DNA from: an uncultured Eubacteriales bacterium
GTDB taxonomy: Bacteria > Bacillota > Clostridia > Peptostreptococcales > Anaerovoracaceae
Assembly (NCBI GenBank): GCA_900320285.1
Contig: ONRQ01000001.1
Location: 111,004-175,003, forward strand
Direction: 5' to 3'
Length of the DNA stretch: 64,000 nucleotides
Shown here piece after piece: positions 39,822 through 48,551 of the stretch. The translations under genes and the position numbers were made by a program. The notes under the pieces were generated by a model. It saw nothing but the letters and a program-made list of their open reading frames with translations, was not told the origin of the DNA and searched no databases. Within the stretch, counting starts at the first letter, position 1. The number at the start of each line of letters is the position of its first letter.

Positions 39822-41588
39822 TTATAAAGCTTCTATCTTAAACTTTTCCTTGAAATCAGCAAAGTTATTTTTGAAGAAATCATCGTGCCTGAAGCTCGGC
39901 TGCTTGTGGTATGCGTGTTTTCCTTCTATTTCGGAAACTGCCTCAAGAACATCCAACGCTACGTTGCTGCAGTGGTCGGAGATCCTCTCATAATCTGTGA
40001 TCATGTCATTGAAGACGAATCCGTGCTCAAGCGTACATTCCTGTCTGCTGATTCTTTCGACATGATTAGCCTTCATTGTGTCGCAGATGTCATCTATTAC
40101 TTCCTCCAGAGGATCCACCCGGAGTGCATTGTCGTAGCTGTTGTTCGCAAATGAGAATATGGTAAGATTTATGATTTCCTGAATTGCATTCTCCAGTACA
40201 TTCAGCTCCTTTAATGCGCTGTCCGAGAAGACTATCTTCTTTTCCTGGATCTCTTCTATGGATTCTGCTATGTTCCTTGCGTGGTCGGATATTCTCTCGA
40301 AGTCGGAAAGCACTTTCAGGTCCTTGCTGACTTCTGCGGAATGTTCTTCATCCAGATCGGATGTAGTGAGCTTGAAGAGATAGTTGCCGAGTTTGTCCTC
40401 ATAGCGGTCTATCACCCGCTCAAGATCGACTACCCTCTTGACGCCATCCTTGCTGTACTCTCTTCTGGCATTGATAACGCCCATTACGCTTTCAAGTGTC
40501 TTGGATGCCATAGATTCTATGACTTCCTTGCTCTGTGCAAGTGCGAGTGCAGGGTGATCGAGGAATCTCGGCTCGAGCTTGTCCATGTCTGCCTTTTCTT
40601 CCAGCGCTTCCTGTCCCTCCGGGAAAAGCTTGACTACCAACTTTTCGAGCAGTCCTATTGCCGGTGCCAGAACTATGACTACTGCCAGTCTGTAAAGCGT
40701 ATTTGTAAGAGCAACAGAGACCATGTTCATCTCCATCGTCATGAAGTCGAAATGAACGATAGCATTGACGATATAGAAAATGCTTCCGACGATCACTGCT
40801 CCGAGTATGTCGATTATGAGATAGACAAAAGCTGTTCTCTTACCGTTGACGCTGGCTCCGAGAGCGCTGAGCATTACCGGAACCGAAGCTCCGATGCCGA
40901 TACCCATAAGGATAGGGAAGGCCATGTCAAATTCCAATGCGCCTGTCCCTGCCAGAGCCTGGAGAATACCGACTGCAGCGCTGGCACTCTGGATGACCGC
41001 CGTAACCAGTATACCTATCAGAACTCCAAGCACAGGATTGCTGAAGCTCGTCATCATATCTATGAACTTAGGATCTGTTCTCAGCGGAGCGATAGATCCG
41101 GACATCATGCTCATGCCGTACATCAGTACAGCGAAGCCGAGCATTATGCCGCCGATGTTCTTATGTGCAGTCTTCTTTGCAAACATCCACAGGCCTATAC
41201 CTATAAGGGCTACTACGCCTGTCAGGACCTCAGTGCTGAACATCGAAGCTACTCCTCCGCCTCCGCCTAAGCTGTTGAGGGCAAGTACCCATCCCGTGAT
41301 GGATGTACCGAGGATCGCTCCGAGCACTATGCCGATCGCCTGCTTCACCTGCATCATTCCGGAGTTTACGAAACCTACGACCATTACAGATGTAGCGGAT
41401 GATGACTGGATAACAGCTGTTACCCCGGTTCCGAGGAGTATTCCTTTTATAGGATTCCCGGCAAGTTTATACAGAACCATTTCCATCTTGCTTCCCGCTA
41501 CCTTCTTGAGCGAGTCGCCCATGACCGACATTCCGAAGAGGAACATCGCCACGCCGCCAAACAAGGAGATTATGTTAGTTGCATCCAT
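39822..41588 (-). CDS. Na+/phosphate cotransporter-like protein with PhoU domain
   Basis: A 588-aa protein of the NptA/YjbB type (SLC34-like). Two inverted halves each carry the QSSS signature: TAVIQSSSATSVMVVGF and TAVIQSASAAVGILQAL. Eight to nine helices (residues 1-310) are followed by a cytoplasmic PhoU-like helical domain (residues 340-570, SDFERISDHARNIAES and DYERISDHCSNVALDV). Such proteins move phosphate, and some export it. A manganese riboswitch stands directly in front of the gene, which is unusual for a phosphate carrier. Confidence 0.92.
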   Translation of the reverse strand: MDATNIISLFGGVAMFLFGMSVMGDSLKKVAGSKMEMVLYKLAGNPIKGILLGTGVTAVIQSSSATSVMVVGFVNSGMMQVKQAIGIVLGAILGTSITGWVLALNSLGGGGGVASMFSTEVLTGVVALIGIGLWMFAKKTAHKNIGGIMLGFAVLMYGMSMMSGSIAPLRTDPKFIDMMTSFSNPVLGVLIGILVTAVIQSASAAVGILQALAGTGALEFDMAFPILMGIGIGASVPVMLSALGASVNGKRTAFVYLIIDILGAVIVGSIFYIVNAIVHFDFMTMEMNMVSVALTNTLYRLAVVIVLAPAIGLLEKLVVKLFPEGQEALEEKADMDKLEPRFLDHPALALAQSKEVIESMASKTLESVMGVINARREYSKDGVKRVVDLERVIDRYEDKLGNYLFKLTTSDLDEEHSAEVSKDLKVLSDFERISDHARNIAESIEEIQEKKIVFSDSALKELNVLENAIQEIINLTIFSFANNSYDNALRVDPLEEVIDDICDTMKANHVERISRQECTLEHGFVFNDMITDYERISDHCSNVALDVLEAVSEIEGKHAYHKQPSFRHDDFFKNNFADFKEKFKIEAL

Positions 41589-41613
41589 ATAACCTTTCTC
41601 CCTTCTCCTTTGT

Positions 41614-41743
41614 TAAAAAAAGAGACTCATACCGAAAAACATCGGTAAAAGTCTCGCTACTTCGAACATATCCCGGGGTGCATTGACCCGTACTGACGAA
41701 ATATGTTACGCATTTTTATGCGCAAGCTACTCCCTATTTAACC
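41614..41743 (-). ncRNA. yybP-ykoY manganese riboswitch with terminator
   Basis: On the minus strand the aptamer runs from GGTTAAATAGGGAGTAGC (41743 down) to GCGAGACTTTTACC (ending 41644). It shares the diagnostic parts of the Mn2+-binding yybP-ykoY fold: GGGAGTAGC, TCGTCA before a GGGT/ACCC helix, CGG after it, and TAGCGAGACTTT closing P1. GAGACT at its 3' end can instead pair with AGTCTC (41627-41622) before seven T, making a terminator. Mn2+ binding would hold GAGACT in the aptamer and turn the gene on. A likely promoter is TTGACT at 41779-41774. Confidence 0.85.
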
Positions 41744-41804
41744 ACTTTAAATATCACACAAAATACGCTGTAAAGTCAACACTTTAATCAGATACAAGAT
41801 GCAA

Positions 41805-42959
41805 TTATGCTTCGAACTTTTCAGCTACTTTCTTCAGCAAATCTCTTATCTCCAGATGCTGTGGACATACTGCCTCGCACATGCCGCATTCTATGCAGTC
41901 GCCCGGCTTACCGCTCCCGTGTTCTATAATGAATTCATATGTCTCCCATGGATTATTCTTTCCGAAAAGCACCTGATTGTTGTAGCAAGAGAACAGAGAC
42001 GGGATCTTTATCTCCATCGGGCAGTGATTCTCTTCGATGCAGTATCTGCACTTGGTGCACGGAATCGCTCCGAGAGAACCGAACACGTCCGCGACCTTAC
42101 CGACTGCCTCACGCTCTTTGTCTGTGAGTGGCGCGAAATCCCCGTCACAGCAGCTGAAGGTTTTCAGATTATCTTCCATCTGCTCCATATTGCTCATGCC
42201 TGACAGTACCATTTCCATGCCGTCAAATCCTGCAGCGAACCTGAGGGCGTATCCTGCATTGCTGCAGTCCGAACCTGTCTCATCCCTGAGATCGTCGAAT
42301 ATCTTCTGCGCTGCTTCAGGCAGATTGACAAGATTGCCGCCTCTTACCGGCTCCATGACGAGCACAGGCTTGTTGTGCCTGCGGCAGACTTCATATACTT
42401 TGCGGCTCTCCACGGAAACGCTCTCATAATCGAGATAGTTGAACTGTATCTGAACTATCTCCACATCGGGATATTCCGTGAGTATGCGGTCAAGCACCTC
42501 GGCTTTGTCATGGAAAGAAAGCCCCACGTGACGCACCTTGCCCTCTGCTTTCAGATCAAAGGCTGTCTCATATGCGCGGCACTGCTTGAAAAACTCAAAA
42601 TTCTTTGCGTTCTGCGCGTGCATCAGGAGGAAGTCGAAGTATTCCACTCCGCAGGTCTCAAGCTGCAGATCTATCAGAGGTCTGATGTCCTCCTCAGATT
42701 TGAAGTACTCATCTGTGAGCTTGTCAGTCAGAACGTATTCGCTGCGGTCATGTCTGGACGTGAGGCACTCCCTTACCGCGATCTCGCTCAGTCCGTCATG
42801 ATATCCATGCGCGGTATCGAAATAGTTGAATCCCATTTCGAGGAAGCGGTCCACCATTCTGCATACCTGCTCATTGTCGATCTTGCCGTGGATCATCGGC
42901 AGTCTCATCATTCCGAATGCCAGATGCTTTTTATTCTCCCTGAATGCTCTGTTACCCAT
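41805..42959 (-). CDS. Aldo/keto reductase with C-terminal ferredoxin domain
   Basis: A 384-aa oxidoreductase. Residues 1-290 form the AKR barrel: FGMMRLPMIHG, MGFNYFDTAHGYHDGLSE (catalytic Asp/Tyr), YVLTDKLTDEYF (Lys), FDFLLMHAQNAKNF (His) and PVLVMEPVRGGNLVNL. Residues 300-384 are a 4Fe-4S domain with CTKCRYC...CP and CIECGMCEAVCPQH. Such fused AKRs are common in Clostridia; the substrate is unknown. The ATG follows GGGAGGAAAT. It is next to glsA (41 bp), possibly the tail of the citrate operon. Confidence 0.93.
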   Translation of the reverse strand: MGNRAFRENKKHLAFGMMRLPMIHGKIDNEQVCRMVDRFLEMGFNYFDTAHGYHDGLSEIAVRECLTSRHDRSEYVLTDKLTDEYFKSEEDIRPLIDLQLETCGVEYFDFLLMHAQNAKNFEFFKQCRAYETAFDLKAEGKVRHVGLSFHDKAEVLDRILTEYPDVEIVQIQFNYLDYESVSVESRKVYEVCRRHNKPVLVMEPVRGGNLVNLPEAAQKIFDDLRDETGSDCSNAGYALRFAAGFDGMEMVLSGMSNMEQMEDNLKTFSCCDGDFAPLTDKEREAVGKVADVFGSLGAIPCTKCRYCIEENHCPMEIKIPSLFSCYNNQVLFGKNNPWETYEFIIEHGSGKPGDCIECGMCEAVCPQHLEIRDLLKKVAEKFEA

Positions 42960-43000
42960 ATTTCCTCCCTTTGTTTTATCCGTAAATAATATTCTGTATA

Positions 43001-44059
43001 TCAGATTGCATGTGACGCCCTGATACTCTTCATCACTTCATTCTCTTCTTCTGTTTCCCTGTTCCATTCAGGATCATAGAACAGGTTGAGCCTGAGATCG
43101 TTTGAGATCTCCCTGAGGAGCTTGCATCCCGCGATGCTGTTGCCCTGCGTATCAAGCGCAGGCCCGAATACTCCTATGCCGGCTCGCTTGTCGGATACCG
43201 ACAGCAGTCCTCCGCCGACTCCGGACTTTGTAGGAATGCCTACCTTGATCGCGAAAGTACCCGATCCGTCATACATGCCGCAGGTCAGCATCAGTGTTTT
43301 AGCTATGCGGGCAGTACGTGACGACATGAATCTTTTCCCGGTCTCTTCGCAGACACCGTCATTTGCCAGTATCACCCCCAGGTTGGAGAGCGAATCCGCC
43401 GTAGCACTCATGGAGCACATTTTTGTATAGAACCTCAGAGTATCCTCAACGTCTTTTTTCAGAATACCCTTGCTCTGCAGGAGAAACGCTATGGAGCGGT
43501 TCCGGGAGCAGGTCTTCATCTCCGACTGATATACCACTTCATCCAGCACTATTTCCGGATCTGAGCATATATTCCTGGTAAATCTCAGTATATCCTGGAA
43601 TGACAGCTCCGGCAGAAGCAGTCCGCAGAGCGCAAGTCCACCCGAGTTGATAAGAGGGTTGTATGGCTTGGAATTGCTTACATCGAGCTCCACCAGTGAG
43701 TCGAAGGCTTCACCCGAAGGCTCCATGCCCACCTTGCTGAACACCGCCTTGCGCCCACATAACTCAAGGGCCACTATCAGCATTATGACCTTGCACACAG
43801 ACTGCATGGTAAATCTGACATCGTAATCGCCCATGCTGATTTTATCACCCTTAATCGGATTTATTACTATTCCGAGCTGGTGGGGATCAACCTTGCCCAA
43901 CTCAGGTATATATGTGGCGACCTTGCCCTTAGGAATCTCTTCTCTTGCACGATCCATGCCTCTGGTTATAATCTCTATCGCCTTGGTTCTTTCCTGCAAC
44001 TTGTACTGCTTGTCTATTACAAGTTCTTCTTTAGGGCTGTTGTTTTTCACCTCATCCAT
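43001..44059 (-). CDS. glsA: Glutaminase
   Basis: A 352-aa glutaminase of the beta-lactamase fold hydrolysing glutamine to glutamate and ammonia. The SxxK nucleophile is in VRFTMQSVCKVIMLIV; NPLINSGGLAL, the CSRNRSIAFLLQSKG segment and KSGVGGGLLSVSDKRAGIGV are conserved. It is about 45 residues longer than the E. coli enzymes, with a polar N-terminus. The ATG follows GGGGGAT. It lies 21 bp after the LysR gene and so may be the last gene of the citrate/isocitrate operon, fitting a 2-oxoglutarate to glutamate theme. Confidence 0.94.
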   Translation of the reverse strand: MDEVKNNSPKEELVIDKQYKLQERTKAIEIITRGMDRAREEIPKGKVATYIPELGKVDPHQLGIVINPIKGDKISMGDYDVRFTMQSVCKVIMLIVALELCGRKAVFSKVGMEPSGEAFDSLVELDVSNSKPYNPLINSGGLALCGLLLPELSFQDILRFTRNICSDPEIVLDEVVYQSEMKTCSRNRSIAFLLQSKGILKKDVEDTLRFYTKMCSMSATADSLSNLGVILANDGVCEETGKRFMSSRTARIAKTLMLTCGMYDGSGTFAIKVGIPTKSGVGGGLLSVSDKRAGIGVFGPALDTQGNSIAGCKLLREISNDLRLNLFYDPEWNRETEEENEVMKSIRASHAI

Positions 44060-44080
44060 GTTGCAATCCCCCTTTCTCCT

Positions 44081-44980
44081 CTATTCTACCCCGTTTTCGT
44101 GTCCGTGTGATATATATTTTGCAAGATCCCACACGCTCTGCACTTCAGGGCTCATCTCTTGGGATGAGGATCTGAGCACACAGATATCTCTGTACATGGT
44201 CGAGTCTGCAAAAGGTATGCGCCTGACATTGAAACTGTCGAGGATCGGAAGAATCGGCATTATAGCCACTCCGGCACCAGTGGACACCGATGCTGCGATA
44301 GAGCTGTACTCGTCCGCTTCGATTATAGTATTTGGTTCAAACTCCGCCTTTTTGAACTCCTTCTCGAGCTGATGATATGTCAGAGTCTCATGATTCAGCG
44401 AAATGAAGTATTCCCCGGCTATATCCGCCAGAGCGACTGACTCGGCGTCTGCAAGGCGATGTGTGGCAGGAACTATCAGATAAAGTTCCTGCCGGTAGAT
44501 CGGGATGTAGTCGATCGAAGCCAGATCCGGCTTTCCGGCGATAAGAAGATCAAGCGATCCGTTCAGAAGCTGCTCTATGAGCTCTCCTGCCTTACCCTGG
44601 CGGAAACGGAATGCGATCTGCTCACTTCCCTGATGCTTGTAAAAACTGTTTACGAATTCAGGCAAAGCAGAGAAGCTTACACTGTAAATATATCCCAGGC
44701 TGATATCTCCCAGGGATGGGACTTTCATCTCTCTCAGGCGTTCAGTACCTTCAGAAAGTTCAGAGAGAGCCCTCTTTGCATATGGCAGAAATTCTTCGCC
44801 ATACTTTGTGAGAGTCACTTTTTTGCCGTTCTTCTTGAACAGCTGTACTCCCAGTTCCTGCTCGAGCTTGCTGATAGCATAGCTCAGACTTGGCTGCGAT
44901 ATATAGAGGAGACGCGATGCGCGCGTGTAGTGGAGCACCTCGGCCGTAACACAAAAGTATCTAAGCTCCTGAAGAGTCAT
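44081..44980 (-). CDS. LysR-family transcriptional regulator
   Basis: A 299-aa LysR regulator. The N-terminal HTH is TLQELRYFCVTAEVLHYTRA followed by SRLLYISQPSLSYAISKLE, and the rest is a periplasmic-binding-like effector domain (GDISLGYIYSVSFSALPEF...). Its ATG shares a base with the stop of citXG (TAATG), so it is co-transcribed with the citrate lyase genes and may control them. CitO-like or GltC-like roles are possible; the effector is unknown. Confidence 0.93.
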   Translation of the reverse strand: MTLQELRYFCVTAEVLHYTRASRLLYISQPSLSYAISKLEQELGVQLFKKNGKKVTLTKYGEEFLPYAKRALSELSEGTERLREMKVPSLGDISLGYIYSVSFSALPEFVNSFYKHQGSEQIAFRFRQGKAGELIEQLLNGSLDLLIAGKPDLASIDYIPIYRQELYLIVPATHRLADAESVALADIAGEYFISLNHETLTYHQLEKEFKKAEFEPNTIIEADEYSSIAASVSTGAGVAIMPILPILDSFNVRRIPFADSTMYRDICVLRSSSQEMSPEVQSVWDLAKYISHGHENGVE

Positions 44981-46299
44981 TATCGGTCCTCCCTTTCATC
45001 AATGAACAGATCTTCGCTAAGAGCCTGCCATCTGTCCAGCAGAAATGCCAGTGCGAGCATGTCCGCACTGCCTCCCGGCGACAGATTGCGGCTGATAAGC
45101 TCCCGGTCCAGCTCATTCAGAGCTTCAATACGTTCATCAGCAGGCATTCCTGATATACCGGCAGCAGCATGCATTACAAAATCAAGGCCTTCCCTGCCTC
45201 CGCGGTGAAGCAGATTAGTGTCTTCGAGCGAAGCCATGGAGTCGCATAGTGCCAGAGATGCGGCTTCATCCCAGCCGCGTTCTCTGTAAAAAGCAAACCG
45301 TTCCATGCAGTACAGAGCATCAGGAAATCCTGATGCAGCTTCCCCCGTAGCGCCTTTTGCACCATATGTTTTATATACCGCACCTCCGTTAGTGACCGGG
45401 GCAGACAGTGTTTCTTTGAGCCTGATCTCAGCATCTTCCCCGGCCAGCTCTACCGCATGGCTTATGCACGATCCTCCTCCGGTAAGACACCTGCCCATAC
45501 CGGCAAGCAGCAGACCCATCGAATATATAAGGCCTTTGTGTGTATTGACGCCGTCTGTGGCAGCAAACATCTCCTCTTCGGCTCTTATGCCGCGCTTACG
45601 CAGCACACCCATGCCGCAGCGATCCATTCCCAGGAGCGCGGCATCTTCAAAGTATTGGGTGAGCGCGTCCGCACTCCTCTCAAATAAAGAAATGTCCATG
45701 TCTGCATGGGCACCGTTATTGTTCAGGTCCACAAGTCCCGGTTTCGGAGTCGTATACAGCTCGTCCAGAAGAGCGTCATGCGCGGCTTCAGCCAGCCTTC
45801 TGGCGCAGAATCCTCTTAGCAGATCATCTGTCGCTCTCTTAACTTCTTCGAGGCCGTGCCTCCTGCTCCTCGCGCACTCCGCCGCGTAAGAATCGCAAAT
45901 AAGACAGCGCCTGCCTTCCGCCCTTGACAGCTTGCTCCCGCCCGGTATGATCACATCGAAGTCATAGAGCCTCGCTGCAGGGAATGAGTCCTCTGCCTTC
46001 TCGAGCATCGCTTTCACCTGCGTCCCCTCTTCATTGAGGAGCCAGAAGGCTTCGCTTCCGGTCGCCTCGTCCAGAGAAAACTCCTTCAGAATCCTGAATC
46101 CGAGGGATCTCATCTCTTCCGCGCCGGCATTGAAGAGCATGCGCGTCATGGGGGTACGCTTAACATCACCTGCGATGTTCATTGTAAGGCAAACGAGACA
46201 CTTCTCCGGGCCGGCGCCTTCAAGCATCTTATTCTGTATTGCGACCCGCCTTTCGCGGGCCTCGAGCATCTGTCCAAGATCAACGCTGTATGACTTCAT
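44980..46299 (-). CDS. citXG: CitX-CitG fusion: citrate lyase prosthetic-group enzymes
   Basis: A 439-aa two-domain protein for citrate lyase maturation. Residues 1-165 are CitX (apo-citrate lyase phosphoribosyl-dephospho-CoA transferase): MLEARERRVAIQNKML, CLVCLTMNIAGDVKRTP, ARLYDFDVIIPGG, RRCLICD. The rest is CitG (triphosphoribosyl-dephospho-CoA synthase): ALLDELYTTPKPGLVDLNNN, HADMDISLFERSADAL, GVNTHKGLIYSMGLL, LSPGGSADMLALAFLL. The ATG at 46299 follows GGAAAG; the longer frame starts at TTG inside citC. It overlaps the end of citC by 20 bases. Confidence 0.92.
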   Translation of the reverse strand: MKSYSVDLGQMLEARERRVAIQNKMLEGAGPEKCLVCLTMNIAGDVKRTPMTRMLFNAGAEEMRSLGFRILKEFSLDEATGSEAFWLLNEEGTQVKAMLEKAEDSFPAARLYDFDVIIPGGSKLSRAEGRRCLICDSYAAECARSRRHGLEEVKRATDDLLRGFCARRLAEAAHDALLDELYTTPKPGLVDLNNNGAHADMDISLFERSADALTQYFEDAALLGMDRCGMGVLRKRGIRAEEEMFAATDGVNTHKGLIYSMGLLLAGMGRCLTGGGSCISHAVELAGEDAEIRLKETLSAPVTNGGAVYKTYGAKGATGEAASGFPDALYCMERFAFYRERGWDEAASLALCDSMASLEDTNLLHRGGREGLDFVMHAAAGISGMPADERIEALNELDRELISRNLSPGGSADMLALAFLLDRWQALSEDLFIDEREDR

Positions 46300-47239
46300 A
46301 GGTGCTTTCCGGTACCATCTCTCTGATCTTTTCAAACTCGCCGTCTTTTATAAGGCTTCTGACCTTGCCTGCGCTGATCTCCGACAGGCGCGGTATCTCT
46401 TCAAAAGCGATCCCGTTTGCAGGCAGAAGCTCCTTCATGCGCTCGTTATAGGCGCGCGTAACAGGCGAAAAAGGCTCCTCGCCGGCAAACCTTATGCTTA
46501 TATTCAATGCAGGAGCTATGCGCCTGCAGAACAGCTCTATATCGAGATCTGACTTCACCAGATCGGCGCGTGACTCGTCCCTTATGAAATAAGCAGGGAA
46601 AGTTGCACGGGATATTAAGTACAGGTCACTTTCAAATACGTGGCAGTTTTCTATGTCTGCAGTTCCTTTTCTGATCATTTCAAGCCGCTCTTCCGGACTG
46701 AACATTGAACCCTTCTCGGATACTGCGAAAACATACAGGTTATCGCAGTGCGAGGCGGCATATTCGATCAGGTGGCGGTGACCCAGAGTAAACGGATCGC
46801 AGTTGCAGACAACAGCTCCGCATACCCCGTCATACTTAGGAATAGACGCCAGGAAACTTTCCAGGCCATCCTTTCGGTTCTCGAGCAGAACGGCATCTGT
46901 CGTTTCTATTACCGTATGGAACCCCATCGACCTGAACATGCGCAGATTCTCCGGTTTTGTGCACAGAAAGAGCCTGTGGATGCCTCTGGCGTACGCTTCG
47001 GCTATCAGAGCGGAAAGAACAGCAGCCATCGCGCCCTGACCTTCCGCATCAGAGTCGACAGCGAGCTGCTTTACTGTACGTCCTGCCAGAGCACCGCATG
47101 CGATCAGATCGCCATCTTCAGTCATCAGCGCTACGATATCAGCATCTCCTTCGTCACGCAGACCGCACGCCTCAAGAAGACACATATATTCCTTATGCTG
47201 CCGTTCAGACAGAGGTGTGTTGTAGATCGAAATTCCCAT
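46280..47239 (-). CDS. citC: [Citrate (pro-3S)-lyase] ligase
   Basis: CitC (319 aa) acetylates the prosthetic group of citrate lyase with ATP and acetate, switching the enzyme on. An N-terminal GNAT-like domain (VKQLAVDSDAEGQGAMAAVL, GIHRLFLCTKPEN) is followed by a nucleotidyltransferase domain with GAVVCNCDPFTLGHRHLIEY and EISAGKVRSLIKDGEFE. The length matches the family. The ribosome site is poor; a strong hairpin at 47252-47290 lies just upstream, so expression may depend on the transcript structure. Confidence 0.94.
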   Translation of the reverse strand: MGISIYNTPLSERQHKEYMCLLEACGLRDEGDADIVALMTEDGDLIACGALAGRTVKQLAVDSDAEGQGAMAAVLSALIAEAYARGIHRLFLCTKPENLRMFRSMGFHTVIETTDAVLLENRKDGLESFLASIPKYDGVCGAVVCNCDPFTLGHRHLIEYAASHCDNLYVFAVSEKGSMFSPEERLEMIRKGTADIENCHVFESDLYLISRATFPAYFIRDESRADLVKSDLDIELFCRRIAPALNISIRFAGEEPFSPVTRAYNERMKELLPANGIAFEEIPRLSEISAGKVRSLIKDGEFEKIREMVPESTYEVIQR

Positions 47240-47251
47240 ACTTAATAATAT

Positions 47252-47290
47252 GGGTTTAACAACATCCCCGGCCGGGGTGTTATTAAACCC
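47252..47290 (-). other. Intercistronic hairpin between icd and citC
   Basis: GGGTTTAATAACACCCCGG and CCGGGGATGTTGTTAAACCC (minus strand) form a stem of about 18 bp with one bulge. It is followed by ATATTATTAAG rather than a T-run, so it is a weak terminator at best and may protect or process the operon transcript. Confidence 0.7.
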
Positions 47291-47312
47291 TTACTTCTGA
47301 ATCTGATATTAC

Positions 47313-48521
47313 CTAAAGTTTTTTCTCAAGACGCTCGCGGATAGCCGCAATGAAGTCCTTTGTGAGAACAGCTTTTGCTTCCATGCCGTCTACGAGACCG
47401 ACCAGGTCCTTGGTCATAATGCCATCGTTGAGTGTATCGATGCATGCTTCCTCGAGCTTGTCACCGAATGCCTGCAGGTCTTCGAGTCCATCCATCTCGC
47501 CGCGCTTTCTGAGCGCACCGCTCCATGCGAAAATCGTCGCCATAGGGTTCGTGGAAGTCTCCTCGCCGTTGAGATATTTGTAATAGTGGCGTGTTACCGT
47601 ACCGTGAGCTGCCTCGTACTCGAACTTGCCGTCCGGGCTGCAGAGCACGGAAGTCATCATAGCGAGCGAACCGAACGCTGTGGATACCATGTCGCTCATT
47701 ACGTCTCCGTCATAGTTCTTGAGAGCCCAGATGAAGCCTCCCTCGCTGCGGATAACGCGTGCTATGGCGTCGTCGATCAGCGTGTAGAAATATGTGAGGC
47801 CAAGCTCCTCGAACTTCTCCTTATAGCACTCGTCGTATACGCTCTGGAAAACATTGCGGAAGTGCATGTCGTACTTCTTGGAGATGGTGTCCTTTGCAGA
47901 GAACCAGAGGTCCTGCTTTGTCTCGATCGCATACTTGAAGCACGAGTGAGCGAACGATTCGATCGAAGTATCCTTGTTGTAGATGCTCTGAAGAATGCCA
48001 GGGCACTCGAAGTCATAGACTGTCTCGCGGTACTCAGCTCCGTTCTCTCCGGTAAATACGAGCTCTGCCTTTCCCTTCTCAGGAACGCGGTATTCAGTTC
48101 CCTTGTAGAGATCTCCGTATGCATGACGAGCTACAGTGATAGGCTTCTTCCAGTTGCGTACTACGGGCTTGATACCGTCTATTGTGATAGGCGCGCGGAA
48201 TACAGTACCGTCAAGGATCGCACGGATGGTGCCGTTAGGGCTCTTCCACATCTCGTGCAGATTATACTCAGTCATGCGCTGCGCATTCGGTGTGATGGTG
48301 GCGCATTTTACTCCTACGCCGTACTTTTTGATCGCTTCTCCCGCGTCTTTTGTGATCTGATCGCCCGTCTCATCGCGGACAGGAAGTCCGAGATCGTAGT
48401 ATTCACTTTTGAGGTCGACGAAAGGCAGGATGAGTTCATCCTTGATCATCTTCCAAAGTATCCTTGTCATTTCATCCCCGTCCATCTCGACGACAGGGGT
48501 GGTCATTCTGATTTTTTCCAT
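47313..48521 (-). CDS. icd: NADP-dependent isocitrate dehydrogenase
   Basis: A 402-aa isocitrate dehydrogenase of the homodimeric, eukaryote-like subfamily, making 2-oxoglutarate, CO2 and NADPH. It starts with [56 protein letters not shown] (substrate Ser/Arg) and [20 protein letters not shown] (metal Asp) are conserved, with [15 protein letters not shown] for NADP. It lies 30 bp downstream of citF, an unusual place inside a citrate lyase operon. The ATG follows AAGGAG. Confidence 0.97.
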   Translation of the reverse strand: MEKIRMTTPVVEMDGDEMTRILWKMIKDELILPFVDLKSEYYDLGLPVRDETGDQITKDAGEAIKKYGVGVKCATITPNAQRMTEYNLHEMWKSPNGTIRAILDGTVFRAPITIDGIKPVVRNWKKPITVARHAYGDLYKGTEYRVPEKGKAELVFTGENGAEYRETVYDFECPGILQSIYNKDTSIESFAHSCFKYAIETKQDLWFSAKDTISKKYDMHFRNVFQSVYDECYKEKFEELGLTYFYTLIDDAIARVIRSEGGFIWALKNYDGDVMSDMVSTAFGSLAMMTSVLCSPDGKFEYEAAHGTVTRHYYKYLNGEETSTNPMATIFAWSGALRKRGEMDGLEDLQAFGDKLEEACIDTLNDGIMTKDLVGLVDGMEAKAVLTKDFIAAIRERLEKKL

Positions 48522-48551
48522 TTTTTCTCCTTATGTATATATCCTGTTCCG

